Notes under the pieces: model-generated
The model's input: the letters and a program-made list of their open reading frames with translations, nothing else
Databases searched by the model: none
Told to the model about the DNA's origin: nothing
Part shown: one piece after another, positions 43,854 to 51,233 of the stretch
Position numbering within the stretch: position 1 is the stretch's first letter
Layout: each line of letters opens with the position of its first letter
Position numbers and translations under genes: made by a program
Source: JBGAJN01 sp044224905
GTDB taxonomy: Bacteria; Verrucomicrobiota; Verrucomicrobiia; Limisphaerales; JBGAJN01
Direction of reading: 5' to 3'
NCBI GenBank assembly: GCA_044224905.1
Contig: JBGAJN010000004.1
Coordinates: 1-64,000, forward strand
DNA: 64,000 nucleotides

Positions 43854-43869
43854 CGAAGCCTTAGCTCAA
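43841..43869 (-). promoter_or_regulatory. Candidate housekeeping promoter of the activator gene
   Basis: On the minus strand, TTGAGC and TAATTA are separated by 17 bp, and the -10 ends 11 bp before the activator start codon. Each box matches the sigma-70 consensus at about four of six positions. The -10 lies inside dyad A. Confidence 0.4.
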
Positions 43870-43926
43870 TCTTAAAAACTCTTATTTATCGGGCCAACTT
43901 TCCCGATTACCCGCAGCTGATTCGGA

Positions 43927-43942
43927 TGGCACGTCAGTTGCA
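43927..43942 (+). promoter_or_regulatory. Sigma-54 (-24/-12) promoter
   Basis: TGGCACGTCAGTTGCA matches the RpoN consensus TGGCACG-N4-TTGCW at all fixed positions with correct spacing. It is intergenic, divergent from the activator gene, and oriented to the asparaginase / symporter / transpeptidase operon. The predicted start is near 43953, just before an in-frame ATG at 43955 and 32 bp before the ATG at 43985. Confidence 0.85.
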
Positions 43943-43984
43943 TTGCATTCGGAAATGCACTGTGTAACCTCCGACAAAGTTTCA

Positions 43985-45028
43985 ATGAAACCTGGCAATC
44001 AACGACATCCTCGTCGCAGAAGAGTCGCCTTTTTCACCGCCCTCGTTGCCATTTCCTCGTCGATCCTTTCAGCACAAGACAGCACTCCCACGACTCCATT
44101 TGGTATCGTGATTCACGGCGGCGCGGGCTCGGTTTCGGAAGCGGAAAAGTCCCCGGAGAAGGAACGCGAGTATCGCGCTACCCTCGAGCAATCACTCAAC
44201 GCCGGTTACGCAATTCTCGCCAAAGGCGGGACGAGTCTCGACGCCGTTTCCGCCGCCGTCACGGTCCTTGAAGACTCGCCGTTGTTCAATGCCGGCAAAG
44301 GCGCCGTGTTGAATTCCGATGGCGTAGCGGAACTCGATGCATCAATCATGGACGGCCACACGCTGGCGGCGGGCGGTGTCGCCGCTGTGAAGCGCATCAA
44401 GAATCCCATTCAAGTTGCGCGCGTAGTGATGGAGAAATCGCCGCACGTTTTATTTGCTGCCGACGGCGCGGAAAACTTCGCCAAGCAACAAGGCTTCACG
44501 TTGGTCCGCAACAGTTACTTCATCATCGATCGACGGAAGGAAGAACTCGAGCGAGCGAAACAAAAAGAAAAGCAAAAGGGAAAATCAGCGAAAGCCAACG
44601 TCGATGAGTTCAGCTTTGGCACAGTTGGCGCAGTTGCTTTGGACAAGAACGGCAATCTCGCGGCCGCGACTTCCACCGGCGGACGCATGAACAAGAAACC
44701 GGGGCGAGTCGGTGACACACCCATCATCGGCGCCGGCACGTATGCGAACAACGCGACGTGCGCCGTGTCCGGCACGGGCCACGGCGAGTTTTTCATGCGC
44801 ACTGTAGCCGCCCACGATGTTTCTGTCTTGATGGAATACCGCGGCCTCGACGTGGCCAGCGCTACGCGTGAAGTCATTCACAAGATCGGCGCGCTGGGCG
44901 GCACCGGCGGCCTGATCGCCATTGATCGCAAGGGCAATGTGGCGCTGCCGTTTAACACGCCCGGCATGTATCGAGCGCACCGCGTCAACGGCAAAGAGCC
45001 CGTCGTGGGCATCTTCGCGGATAAATGA
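43985..45028 (+). CDS. Secreted isoaspartyl peptidase / L-asparaginase (Ntn-hydrolase)
   Basis: The 347-residue protein starts at ATG 43985. An in-frame ATG at 43955 would add ten residues and sit almost at the predicted transcription start. A basic N-terminus and hydrophobic segment (to about residue 31) form a signal peptide. The N-terminal Ntn block is GIVIHGGAGSVSEAEKSPEKE; NAGKGAVLNSDGVAELDASIMDG follows; the autocleavage site is FGTVGAVALD with nucleophile Thr 213; and GTGHGEFFMRTVAAHDV closes the fold. It cleaves isoaspartyl dipeptides and asparagine, releasing ammonia or aspartate in the periplasm. It heads the operon behind a sigma-54 promoter. Confidence 0.9.
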   Translation: MKPGNQRHPRRRRVAFFTALVAISSSILSAQDSTPTTPFGIVIHGGAGSVSEAEKSPEKEREYRATLEQSLNAGYAILAKGGTSLDAVSAAVTVLEDSPLFNAGKGAVLNSDGVAELDASIMDGHTLAAGGVAAVKRIKNPIQVARVVMEKSPHVLFAADGAENFAKQQGFTLVRNSYFIIDRRKEELERAKQKEKQKGKSAKANVDEFSFGTVGAVALDKNGNLAAATSTGGRMNKKPGRVGDTPIIGAGTYANNATCAVSGTGHGEFFMRTVAAHDVSVLMEYRGLDVASATREVIHKIGALGGTGGLIAIDRKGNVALPFNTPGMYRAHRVNGKEPVVGIFADK

Positions 45029-45122
45029 ACAGGGCACACATCCGAGCGGACTCGCACGACGCAGGTTTTTGAACATCGCAAAATCGCCGAACCTAAAAAG
45101 CATTCCTCCAAACCCAACCACC

Positions 45123-46400
45123 ATGCTCGCATCGCTTCGCCGCATCAGCCTCAGTCAATGGATCATCATCGCCATGTTTGTCGGAATCGGGCTTGGGTGG
45201 CTGATCAGCAGCGAGCAATTGCCACCCAACGTTGCCGATGGCTTCAAGCAGGCTTGCAAGATGGGCTCGTCAGCGTTTCTCCATCTCGTGAAGTGCATCA
45301 TCGTGCCGTTAATCTTCAGCACGCTCGTCGTGGGCATCGCGGGCCACACGGATGACATGAAGGCGGTCGGACGGCTCGCATTCAAATCCATTCTCTACTT
45401 TGAAATCGTCACCACCGCCGCGCTGTTCGTGGGCCTCGGCGCGGTCAATTTGATCCGCCCCGGCGACGGCATCACCCTCGCCAGCAACGCCGAAGTTGGA
45501 CAGAAATTCGCGGCTACCAAAGTCACGCTCGAAGGCGTGGTGGAACACCTCACTCCGCAAAGCTTCTTCGACGCCGCCGCGCGCAACGACGTTTTACAGG
45601 TCGTCATCTACGCGCTGATCTTCGGCATCGCCCTCGCGCAAGTCACCGGTAAGCACAAGCACACGATGCTGGAATTCTTCGAGGGCGTTACCCAAGTGAT
45701 GTTCAAGTTCACCGGCATCGTCATGCTGTTTGCGCCTATCGGCGTCGGAGCGGCGATCGCATCCACGATCGGCCAGAACGGTCTCGGCATCCTCGTCAAC
45801 CTCGGAAAGCTCGTGTTGACCCTCTATGGGGCACTCGCGGTATTCGTACTCATCGTGCTCGTGCCTGTGATGTGGATTGCGCGTATTCCCGTTGGACGAT
45901 TTTTCCGCACGGTGAAACAACCTGCCCTGCTCGCATTCTCCACCGCGACCTCGGAAGCCGCGTTGCCCGATGCCTTGCGGCTCATGGAAAAATTCGGCGT
46001 GCCCAAGCGCATCGTGGCGTTCGTGCTGCCGACCGGTTATTCGTTCAATCTCGACGGCTCAACGCTTTACCTCGCGCTCGCATCGGTCTTTGTCGCCCAG
46101 GCCGCGGGCGTGAAACTGGATTTTCAAACGCAGTTACTGATGATGTTAACGCTGATGCTCACCAGCAAAGGCGTCGCGGCCGTCCCGCGCGCGTCGCTCG
46201 TCATTCTCTCGGGAACACTGGCGACGTTCGGTCTGCCGCTCGAAGGCGTGGCAGTCATCCTCGGCGTCGATGCGTTTCTCGACATGGCGCGCACGTCTAT
46301 CAATCTCGTTGGCAACTGCCTCGCCTCCGCCGTCATGGCGCGCTGGGAAGGCGAACTGCAACTAGAGCCCAACGGAGACGCCGCCGAAAACAAAGCCTGA
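45123..46400 (+). CDS. Dicarboxylate/amino acid:cation symporter (GltP/DctA family)
   Basis: The 425-residue protein starts at ATG 45123 and is a multi-spanning membrane protein of the SDF/DAACS family. Hallmarks are AFLHLVKCIIVPLIFSTLVVGIAG (TM3 region), the serine-rich reentrant-loop segment LLAFSTATSEAALPDAL, PTGYSFNLDGSTLYLALASVFVAQAAG and the C-terminal ILGVDAFLDMARTSINLVGNCLASAVMARWEGE. It imports aspartate, glutamate or C4-dicarboxylates with Na+ or H+. Located between a secreted asparaginase and gamma-glutamyltranspeptidase, it probably takes up the aspartate and glutamate they release. The gap to the asparaginase gene is 94 bp; the transpeptidase follows after 9 bp. Confidence 0.93.
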   Translation: MLASLRRISLSQWIIIAMFVGIGLGWLISSEQLPPNVADGFKQACKMGSSAFLHLVKCIIVPLIFSTLVVGIAGHTDDMKAVGRLAFKSILYFEIVTTAALFVGLGAVNLIRPGDGITLASNAEVGQKFAATKVTLEGVVEHLTPQSFFDAAARNDVLQVVIYALIFGIALAQVTGKHKHTMLEFFEGVTQVMFKFTGIVMLFAPIGVGAAIASTIGQNGLGILVNLGKLVLTLYGALAVFVLIVLVPVMWIARIPVGRFFRTVKQPALLAFSTATSEAALPDALRLMEKFGVPKRIVAFVLPTGYSFNLDGSTLYLALASVFVAQAAGVKLDFQTQLLMMLTLMLTSKGVAAVPRASLVILSGTLATFGLPLEGVAVILGVDAFLDMARTSINLVGNCLASAVMARWEGELQLEPNGDAAENKA

Positions 46401-46409
46401 TTCCCCACC

Positions 46410-48104
46410 ATGCAAGCGCCCACATTTCATCGCCTCTTCGTCGCTCTCCTCATCGCGTTCACGTCGATTCTTTCTCCGACAACTCAGGCTGCGACGGCCG
46501 AGCATGGCATGGTGGCGAGCGTTCATCCGCTCGCAACGGAAGCCGGCGTCAACGCGTTCAAGCGTGGCGGCAATGCGATCGATGCCGCAGTCGCCACCGC
46601 GCTCACATTGGGCGTCGTGGATGGACACAACTCGGGAATCGGCGGTGGTTGCTTCATGTTGATTCGTCGGCCGAACGGCGAATTCATCGCGATCGACGGT
46701 CGCGAGATGGCGCCCGCAGCGGCGACGCGTGACATGTTTCTGCGCGACGGTAAAGGCGACACCCAACTCAGCCAGACGGGCGCGCTCGCCTCCGGCGTTC
46801 CCGGAAGTCTCGCGACCTACGATCACGTCGTGAAACAATTCGGCAAGCTGAAGCTGGGCGACCTGCTCCTTCCCGCCGCAGACCTCGCGGAAAAGGGTTT
46901 CCCGATCGACTCCAAGTATGCCGCGAAACTCAAAGGCACCGCGAAAGATCTCGCCAAGTTTCCCGCGTCGAAGGCGATCTACCTCAAACCCGACGGCCAA
47001 CCCTACCGCGAAGGCGACGTGCTCAAGCAGGCCGATCTGGCACGGAGTTATCGAGCGATCGCCAGCGAAGGCGCGAAATGGTTTTACGACGGCGCCTTTG
47101 CCCGCGAAACGGAACGCTGGATGAAAGCCAATGGCGGCATCCTCACGGCGTCAGATTTTCACAGCTATCACTTCCAACGTCGTGACCCGATCCTCACGAC
47201 GTATCGCGGCTATCGCTTGGCGAGTTTTCCGCCCCCGAGTTCCGGCGGCGTCCACGTTGCGGAGATTCTAAACATCCTCGAAACCCGCGACGTGAAAGCA
47301 ATGGGCAGCGGCTCCGCGGATCTGATCCACTTCGTCACTGAGGCGATGAAACTCGCCTTCGCCGATCGCGCTTACTGGCTCGGCGATCCGGATTACGTCA
47401 AGGTGCCGCGCGGATTGGTGAGCAAAGATTACGCGGCGACGCTTGCGGGCAAAATTTCCATGACCGCCGCAACGAAGATCGACGGCCACGGCACGCCGGA
47501 CAAACCGCACGACGACGTGTTCGGCAAGCACACCACGCACTTCTCCGCCGCCGATGCCGAGGGCAATTGGGTCGCTTGCACGGCCACGATCAACACGGCG
47601 TTCGGTTCCAAGGTCGTGATCCCCGGCACGGGCATCGTGCTAAACAATCAAATGGACGACTTCTCCATCCAACCCGGCGTGGCCAACGCGTTCAAACTCG
47701 TCGGCGCAGAAGCCAATGCGGTTGCGCCCGGCAAACGCCCGCTGTCCAGCATGAGTCCGACGATCGTGTTGAAAGGCGAGCAGCCGATCCTCTCGGTGGG
47801 CGCAGCTGGCGGCCCGACCATCATCACGCAGACCTTGCTTACGCTGGTGAACATTTTGGATTTCGGCATGGACGTCCCCACGGCGCTCAAGACCCCGCGC
47901 TGGCATCATCAATGGAGCCCGGATGAATTGAAGATTGAAACCGGAGTTGGCGCAGGCGTGCTCAAAGAGTTAACAAATCGCGGGCACACACTTTTGAAGA
48001 GTGAATCTTTCGGCGCCTGCAACGCCGTCGGGCGAACCGCAGACGGAAAAGGTTTTGTTGGTGCGAATGATCCCCGAGTTCCGGGTGCAGCAAAGGGATT
48101 TTGA
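46410..48104 (+). CDS. ggt: Gamma-glutamyltranspeptidase
   Basis: The 564-residue protein has a signal peptide (about 1-28). GGT family motifs are ASVHPLATEAGVNAFKRGGNAIDAAVATAL, NSGIGGGCFMLI and GREMAPAAATRDMF. The autoprocessing site is in FGKHTTHFSAADAEGNWVA, where Thr 375 becomes the N-terminal nucleophile of the small subunit. SSMSPTIVL follows. It hydrolyses gamma-glutamyl bonds (glutathione and gamma-glutamyl peptides) in the periplasm, yielding glutamate. It is the last gene of the sigma-54-driven operon, 9 bp after the symporter, and converges on pafA with 15 bp between stops. Confidence 0.94.
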   Translation: MQAPTFHRLFVALLIAFTSILSPTTQAATAEHGMVASVHPLATEAGVNAFKRGGNAIDAAVATALTLGVVDGHNSGIGGGCFMLIRRPNGEFIAIDGREMAPAAATRDMFLRDGKGDTQLSQTGALASGVPGSLATYDHVVKQFGKLKLGDLLLPAADLAEKGFPIDSKYAAKLKGTAKDLAKFPASKAIYLKPDGQPYREGDVLKQADLARSYRAIASEGAKWFYDGAFARETERWMKANGGILTASDFHSYHFQRRDPILTTYRGYRLASFPPPSSGGVHVAEILNILETRDVKAMGSGSADLIHFVTEAMKLAFADRAYWLGDPDYVKVPRGLVSKDYAATLAGKISMTAATKIDGHGTPDKPHDDVFGKHTTHFSAADAEGNWVACTATINTAFGSKVVIPGTGIVLNNQMDDFSIQPGVANAFKLVGAEANAVAPGKRPLSSMSPTIVLKGEQPILSVGAAGGPTIITQTLLTLVNILDFGMDVPTALKTPRWHHQWSPDELKIETGVGAGVLKELTNRGHTLLKSESFGACNAVGRTADGKGFVGANDPRVPGAAKGF

Positions 48105-48119
48105 ACCGCGCGCCGGACT

Positions 48120-49520
48120 TCAACGTCCGCTCGCAGAGAATTGCTTGGCCCACGCTTCCGCATCGTCCGGAGCCGGATCGAACGGGTTCAAGAGATTCAG
48201 CGAGTTGAACCCTTCGGCGTCGATCACTTCCCAGTCCACGTAGTACCGAATGGTCTGATACTTCAGCATGTGCATCAGCCGCGAGCGTGCGTTGGCGCGG
48301 CTGTTCGCCGGTGGATGCGCGGTCGCGGTCATGATGTCGGATTGCGTCAAACGCCACGGCTGAGGGGTTTGATCAAGCGAGAAGCCCAATCCTCGAGCGG
48401 GATCGATGTGGTGATATTCGAGATCCTGCGCGCGCAGCCAAGGATCGTTCCAATCAATTTTTTCCTGCTCGATGAACTGCTGAAAGAGCCAGCGTTTCGT
48501 AATCCAATCCACCTGCCCCACGAGCCCCAGCGGATCGCGAGCCAGTGTGCGCATTGTTTCGCCCCAGATCTTCAACAGCGTGTCGGTCTCCGCGTCCCGT
48601 CCCTTGAACTCGCTAACCGCCGCTTCGTGATAACGAAACAACACTTCGATGGCGTCCATGGAACGGCCGTCAGACATCTTCACGAGCCACGGACCATCGG
48701 GCTGATGGGAAATGCCACGGAAGGTCATCACCGCATCGTCGAGCATCAGCTTCGGCATGTGATCCAACTCGAGCAGGTCGAGCACCAGCGCGGTAGTTCC
48801 AACCTTCAGGAGCAGCGAGGTCGCCAAAACATTAGTATCGCCATGCAGCAAATGCAGCCGGCGATAACGCCGTGCATCGGCCAGCGGTTCGTCGCGGGTG
48901 TTGATGATGGCGCGATTGAACTGCACCCATTCGAACAGGTCGTTGTTGATGTAGTCCGCGCGCTGGCTGATCTGAAATTGCGTCTCGACCGTCGGGCGCG
49001 TGCGATCGCTACGCATGTCTGAACCCGCCGTAGAACCCACACGGCCCGCGCCGCAAAAGACAGTCCGCAACGTCAGAAATGTAAGCAGCGAGAGAACATT
49101 GCTTTCAGAAAGCGGTGCAGTTCGCCGGACAAGATAGTTCTCGTGGCAACCGAAAGTCGCGCCCGAGTAGTGGTCGATGTTATTGCGGATGAAACTGACC
49201 TGATCAGCAATTTTCAGATCGCGACAAGCCCGTTGCATGATCGCATCGCCCGCGCGATCGAAGCGAAGGATATCGATCAGCGAAAGGCACTCGGGCGTGC
49301 AGTATTCGAGATGGCCCATGTCCACGTACACACGGCCACCGTTGAAAAGAAATCCACCGTTGCCCGCGGGTTCGTCCCAGTCGCGTTGATGAAGATCGGC
49401 AAGGCCGTAGAGTTGTTTCTCGAAAATCCAGTTGCGCACGCGGCCGATGATGCCGGGCGGTCCGGTGTTCTCGCTGGTCAGGCAGCCGTATTCGGTTTCG
49501 AGCCCAGCGATGCGATTCAT
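48120..49520 (-). CDS. pafA: Pup-type modifier ligase PafA
   Basis: The 466-residue protein is of the PafA/Dop carboxylate-amine ligase family. It opens MNRIAGLETEYGC with the Mg-binding Glu. The catalytic Asp 67 lies in NGGRVYVDMGHLEYCTPEC. Further blocks are GATFGCHENYLV, NTRDEPLADARRYRRLHLLHGDTN and the C-terminal RARLMHML-like SRLMHMLKYQ. It lacks the long insert between the first two blocks that marks Dop, which identifies it as the ligase joining the modifier's C-terminal Glu to target lysines. It is last in the operon, 12 bp after prcA, the same place as in actinobacteria. Confidence 0.93.
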   Translation of the reverse strand: MNRIAGLETEYGCLTSENTGPPGIIGRVRNWIFEKQLYGLADLHQRDWDEPAGNGGFLFNGGRVYVDMGHLEYCTPECLSLIDILRFDRAGDAIMQRACRDLKIADQVSFIRNNIDHYSGATFGCHENYLVRRTAPLSESNVLSLLTFLTLRTVFCGAGRVGSTAGSDMRSDRTRPTVETQFQISQRADYINNDLFEWVQFNRAIINTRDEPLADARRYRRLHLLHGDTNVLATSLLLKVGTTALVLDLLELDHMPKLMLDDAVMTFRGISHQPDGPWLVKMSDGRSMDAIEVLFRYHEAAVSEFKGRDAETDTLLKIWGETMRTLARDPLGLVGQVDWITKRWLFQQFIEQEKIDWNDPWLRAQDLEYHHIDPARGLGFSLDQTPQPWRLTQSDIMTATAHPPANSRANARSRLMHMLKYQTIRYYVDWEVIDAEGFNSLNLLNPFDPAPDDAEAWAKQFSASGR

Positions 49521-49532
49521 ACCCCAGCGGAG

Positions 49533-50273
49533 TTACAGGCCCAGTTGCGCGAGAGTCAGCGGTTGGTAGCGCACGCGCTGAGTCGCGCGACGATCAAGCC
49601 ACGCGGCCTCGACCACGCGACCGTTGGTTGCCTTGCGCCAGCCATCACGACGCTCGGCTTCGGCGGGAAGACTGTCAGTGAAAGATTTGTTTTCGACCAA
49701 GCACCACCACGCCTGCAACAGAAGTTCGGCAACTTGCCCGCGATCGGTCTTGCCAGCGACCTGCACCTGCAACCAATCCTGAGCCGCCTTTTCCGTCTCC
49801 GGTTGGCTCGCAGCTACGATCACGCCCTGCGTGTGCGGCTGGAACGCGCCATCGAAATGCAACCGCACGATCAAATCGTGTCCGGGCTCAGGACCCAATT
49901 CGCCGAGGAGCATTTCGACAAGAAACGGTGCACTGAAGATCTGTTCAAAATTCGTCTTCAGTTGCGGACTCAATCCAAAGCCGATCAGGCGTCGCAAACT
50001 GACATCTTCAGGCGCCCGCGTGAACGCCTCCATGTGCGCGGCATCAATCGCCGCCTGGCGAATCTTCTCCAAGTCCGCCGGATGACCGAGGCCAGCGAGC
50101 GCGTGACGATCAAACAACTCAAACACTTTCGACTGACCGGTGCCCACGCCGAGTAAGAGAATCCCGTCGGGCAGACACGCGGCGAATACCGGCGAGCCGC
50201 CCTTGAGCTGTTCGCGCACGTAATCGCGGCGATTCGCCACGGCTTCCAACCACCTGTACGGTTCCTCGGTCAT
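49533..50273 (-). CDS. prcA: Proteasome alpha subunit PrcA
   Basis: The 246-residue protein has the alpha-type Ntn fold without a catalytic Thr. RRDYVREQLKGGSPVFAACLPDGILLLGVG at 15-44 matches the bacterial alpha N-terminal helix and first strands, and KVFELFDRHALAGLGHPADLEKIRQAAIDAAH follows as in other bacterial alpha subunits. It forms the outer rings of the 20S core and the docking surface for the Mpa/ARC ring. Its ATG overlaps the prcB stop by 4 bp (ATGA, 50270-50273), giving coupled synthesis of the two subunits. pafA follows after 12 bp. Confidence 0.9.
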   Translation of the reverse strand: MTEEPYRWLEAVANRRDYVREQLKGGSPVFAACLPDGILLLGVGTGQSKVFELFDRHALAGLGHPADLEKIRQAAIDAAHMEAFTRAPEDVSLRRLIGFGLSPQLKTNFEQIFSAPFLVEMLLGELGPEPGHDLIVRLHFDGAFQPHTQGVIVAASQPETEKAAQDWLQVQVAGKTDRGQVAELLLQAWWCLVENKSFTDSLPAEAERRDGWRKATNGRVVEAAWLDRRATQRVRYQPLTLAQLGL

Positions 50274-51043
50274 GCGTTGAGAAATTGCCCCTGTTGTTCG
50301 TTCGTGATGGTTTCGACGCCGCGACTGCGGAGAACTTTTATGGTCGCGAAGGTTTGGTTGTTCGGATTCACACCGCCGGTCGCCGAATCAAATTCCGCCG
50401 CCGTCATCAGCAAACGCAGCGCGAACTTCACCGCGTCCGGCAACTTCATCTCCGACGGCCGCGGCTGACCGTAACGCTCTTGATAGCTCAAGATGCTCCG
50501 AATCGTTCCCGAACCGGAACCCGACGCCGCGAAGCCCACCGCTTGGAACTGCGCGCCCAGCGGATCGTAAAAGAAGATCTGCGGCTTCGACGGAGTCACC
50601 GTGTGATCAACGCCCGCAAACAGCGGCACGACAATTCCGATGCCTTGCATGGTCATGGGCAAGTTTTCGCGCAGCAGCCGCGCCAGTGCGCGCACGCGAG
50701 CCGGCAGACTGAGCGTCTGGAGCTGACTACGGCGGTAATACTCAAAGGAGGTTTGCAGCACGCGCGCCATTTCGAAAGCGGTAGCCGGCACGCCCGCGAT
50801 GGCGAGCAGTGATTCCGCGTCGAGTTCCATCACCTTGTCCACTTGATCGGTGACGATGACATTGCCCGCAGTGGCGCGGCGATCTCCCGCCATCAACACG
50901 CCATCAGCAAAATGAAACGCGAAGACCGTTGTGGCTTGAGTTTGAATCGGGCCGTCGGCAGAGGAAAACGACTTCAATGGCGATAACCGCTGCTGGCCCA
51001 GCAGCGAAAGGAAATCCCCCGCGATCGGGAATGGATCGCTCAT
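50270..51043 (-). CDS. prcB: Proteasome beta subunit PrcB
   Basis: The 257-residue precursor has a propeptide of about 37 residues followed by the active-site segment TTVFAFHFADGVLMAGDRRA. Numbering from the first Thr (residue 38) as Thr1, Asp17 lies in GDRR and Lys33 in QVDKVME, exactly the proteasomal catalytic triad spacing. AGVPATAFEMARVLQTSFEYY and the GFAASGSGSGTIRSIL block are also typical. It forms the inner proteolytic rings. It is coupled to the modifier gene upstream (ATGA, 51040-51043) and to prcA downstream. Confidence 0.95.
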   Translation of the reverse strand: MSDPFPIAGDFLSLLGQQRLSPLKSFSSADGPIQTQATTVFAFHFADGVLMAGDRRATAGNVIVTDQVDKVMELDAESLLAIAGVPATAFEMARVLQTSFEYYRRSQLQTLSLPARVRALARLLRENLPMTMQGIGIVVPLFAGVDHTVTPSKPQIFFYDPLGAQFQAVGFAASGSGSGTIRSILSYQERYGQPRPSEMKLPDAVKFALRLLMTAAEFDSATGGVNPNNQTFATIKVLRSRGVETITNEQQGQFLNA

Positions 51044-51210
51044 TGTCCAGTGCGTTGGCGATAGCGTCGGGCCTGGTCGGGATCGACCTTGCGCATCCGT
51101 TTCAGGAGTTCCTCTGTATTGGGCTTCTCCACTTTCGGAGCACTAGGGCCATCGCCGCCACCACTCGGAGCCGGAGCCACGGGGCGGGTCTTTTGGGCTT
51201 GGTCAGGCAT
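51040..51210 (-). CDS. ubact: Pup-like protein modifier, UBact type, 56 residues
   Basis: A short frame from ATG 51210 to TGA 51040-51042 encodes 56 residues: MPDQAQKTRPVAPAP, a Gly-rich stretch (SGGGDGPSAPKVEKP), then NTEELLKRMRKVDPDQA and the C-terminus RRYRQRTGQ. A flexible N-terminal half, a basic helix and a C-terminal Gly-Gln are the traits of the Pup-like modifier described as UBact in Gram-negative phyla. A terminal Gln, as in mycobacterial Pup, needs deamidation by Dop before PafA can ligate it. It lies between dop (23-bp gap) and prcB (4-bp overlap), where pup is found in actinobacteria. Confidence 0.93.
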   Translation of the reverse strand: MPDQAQKTRPVAPAPSGGGDGPSAPKVEKPNTEELLKRMRKVDPDQARRYRQRTGQ

Positions 51211-51233
51211 AGGTCAGATGAGGTTCGTTGCAA

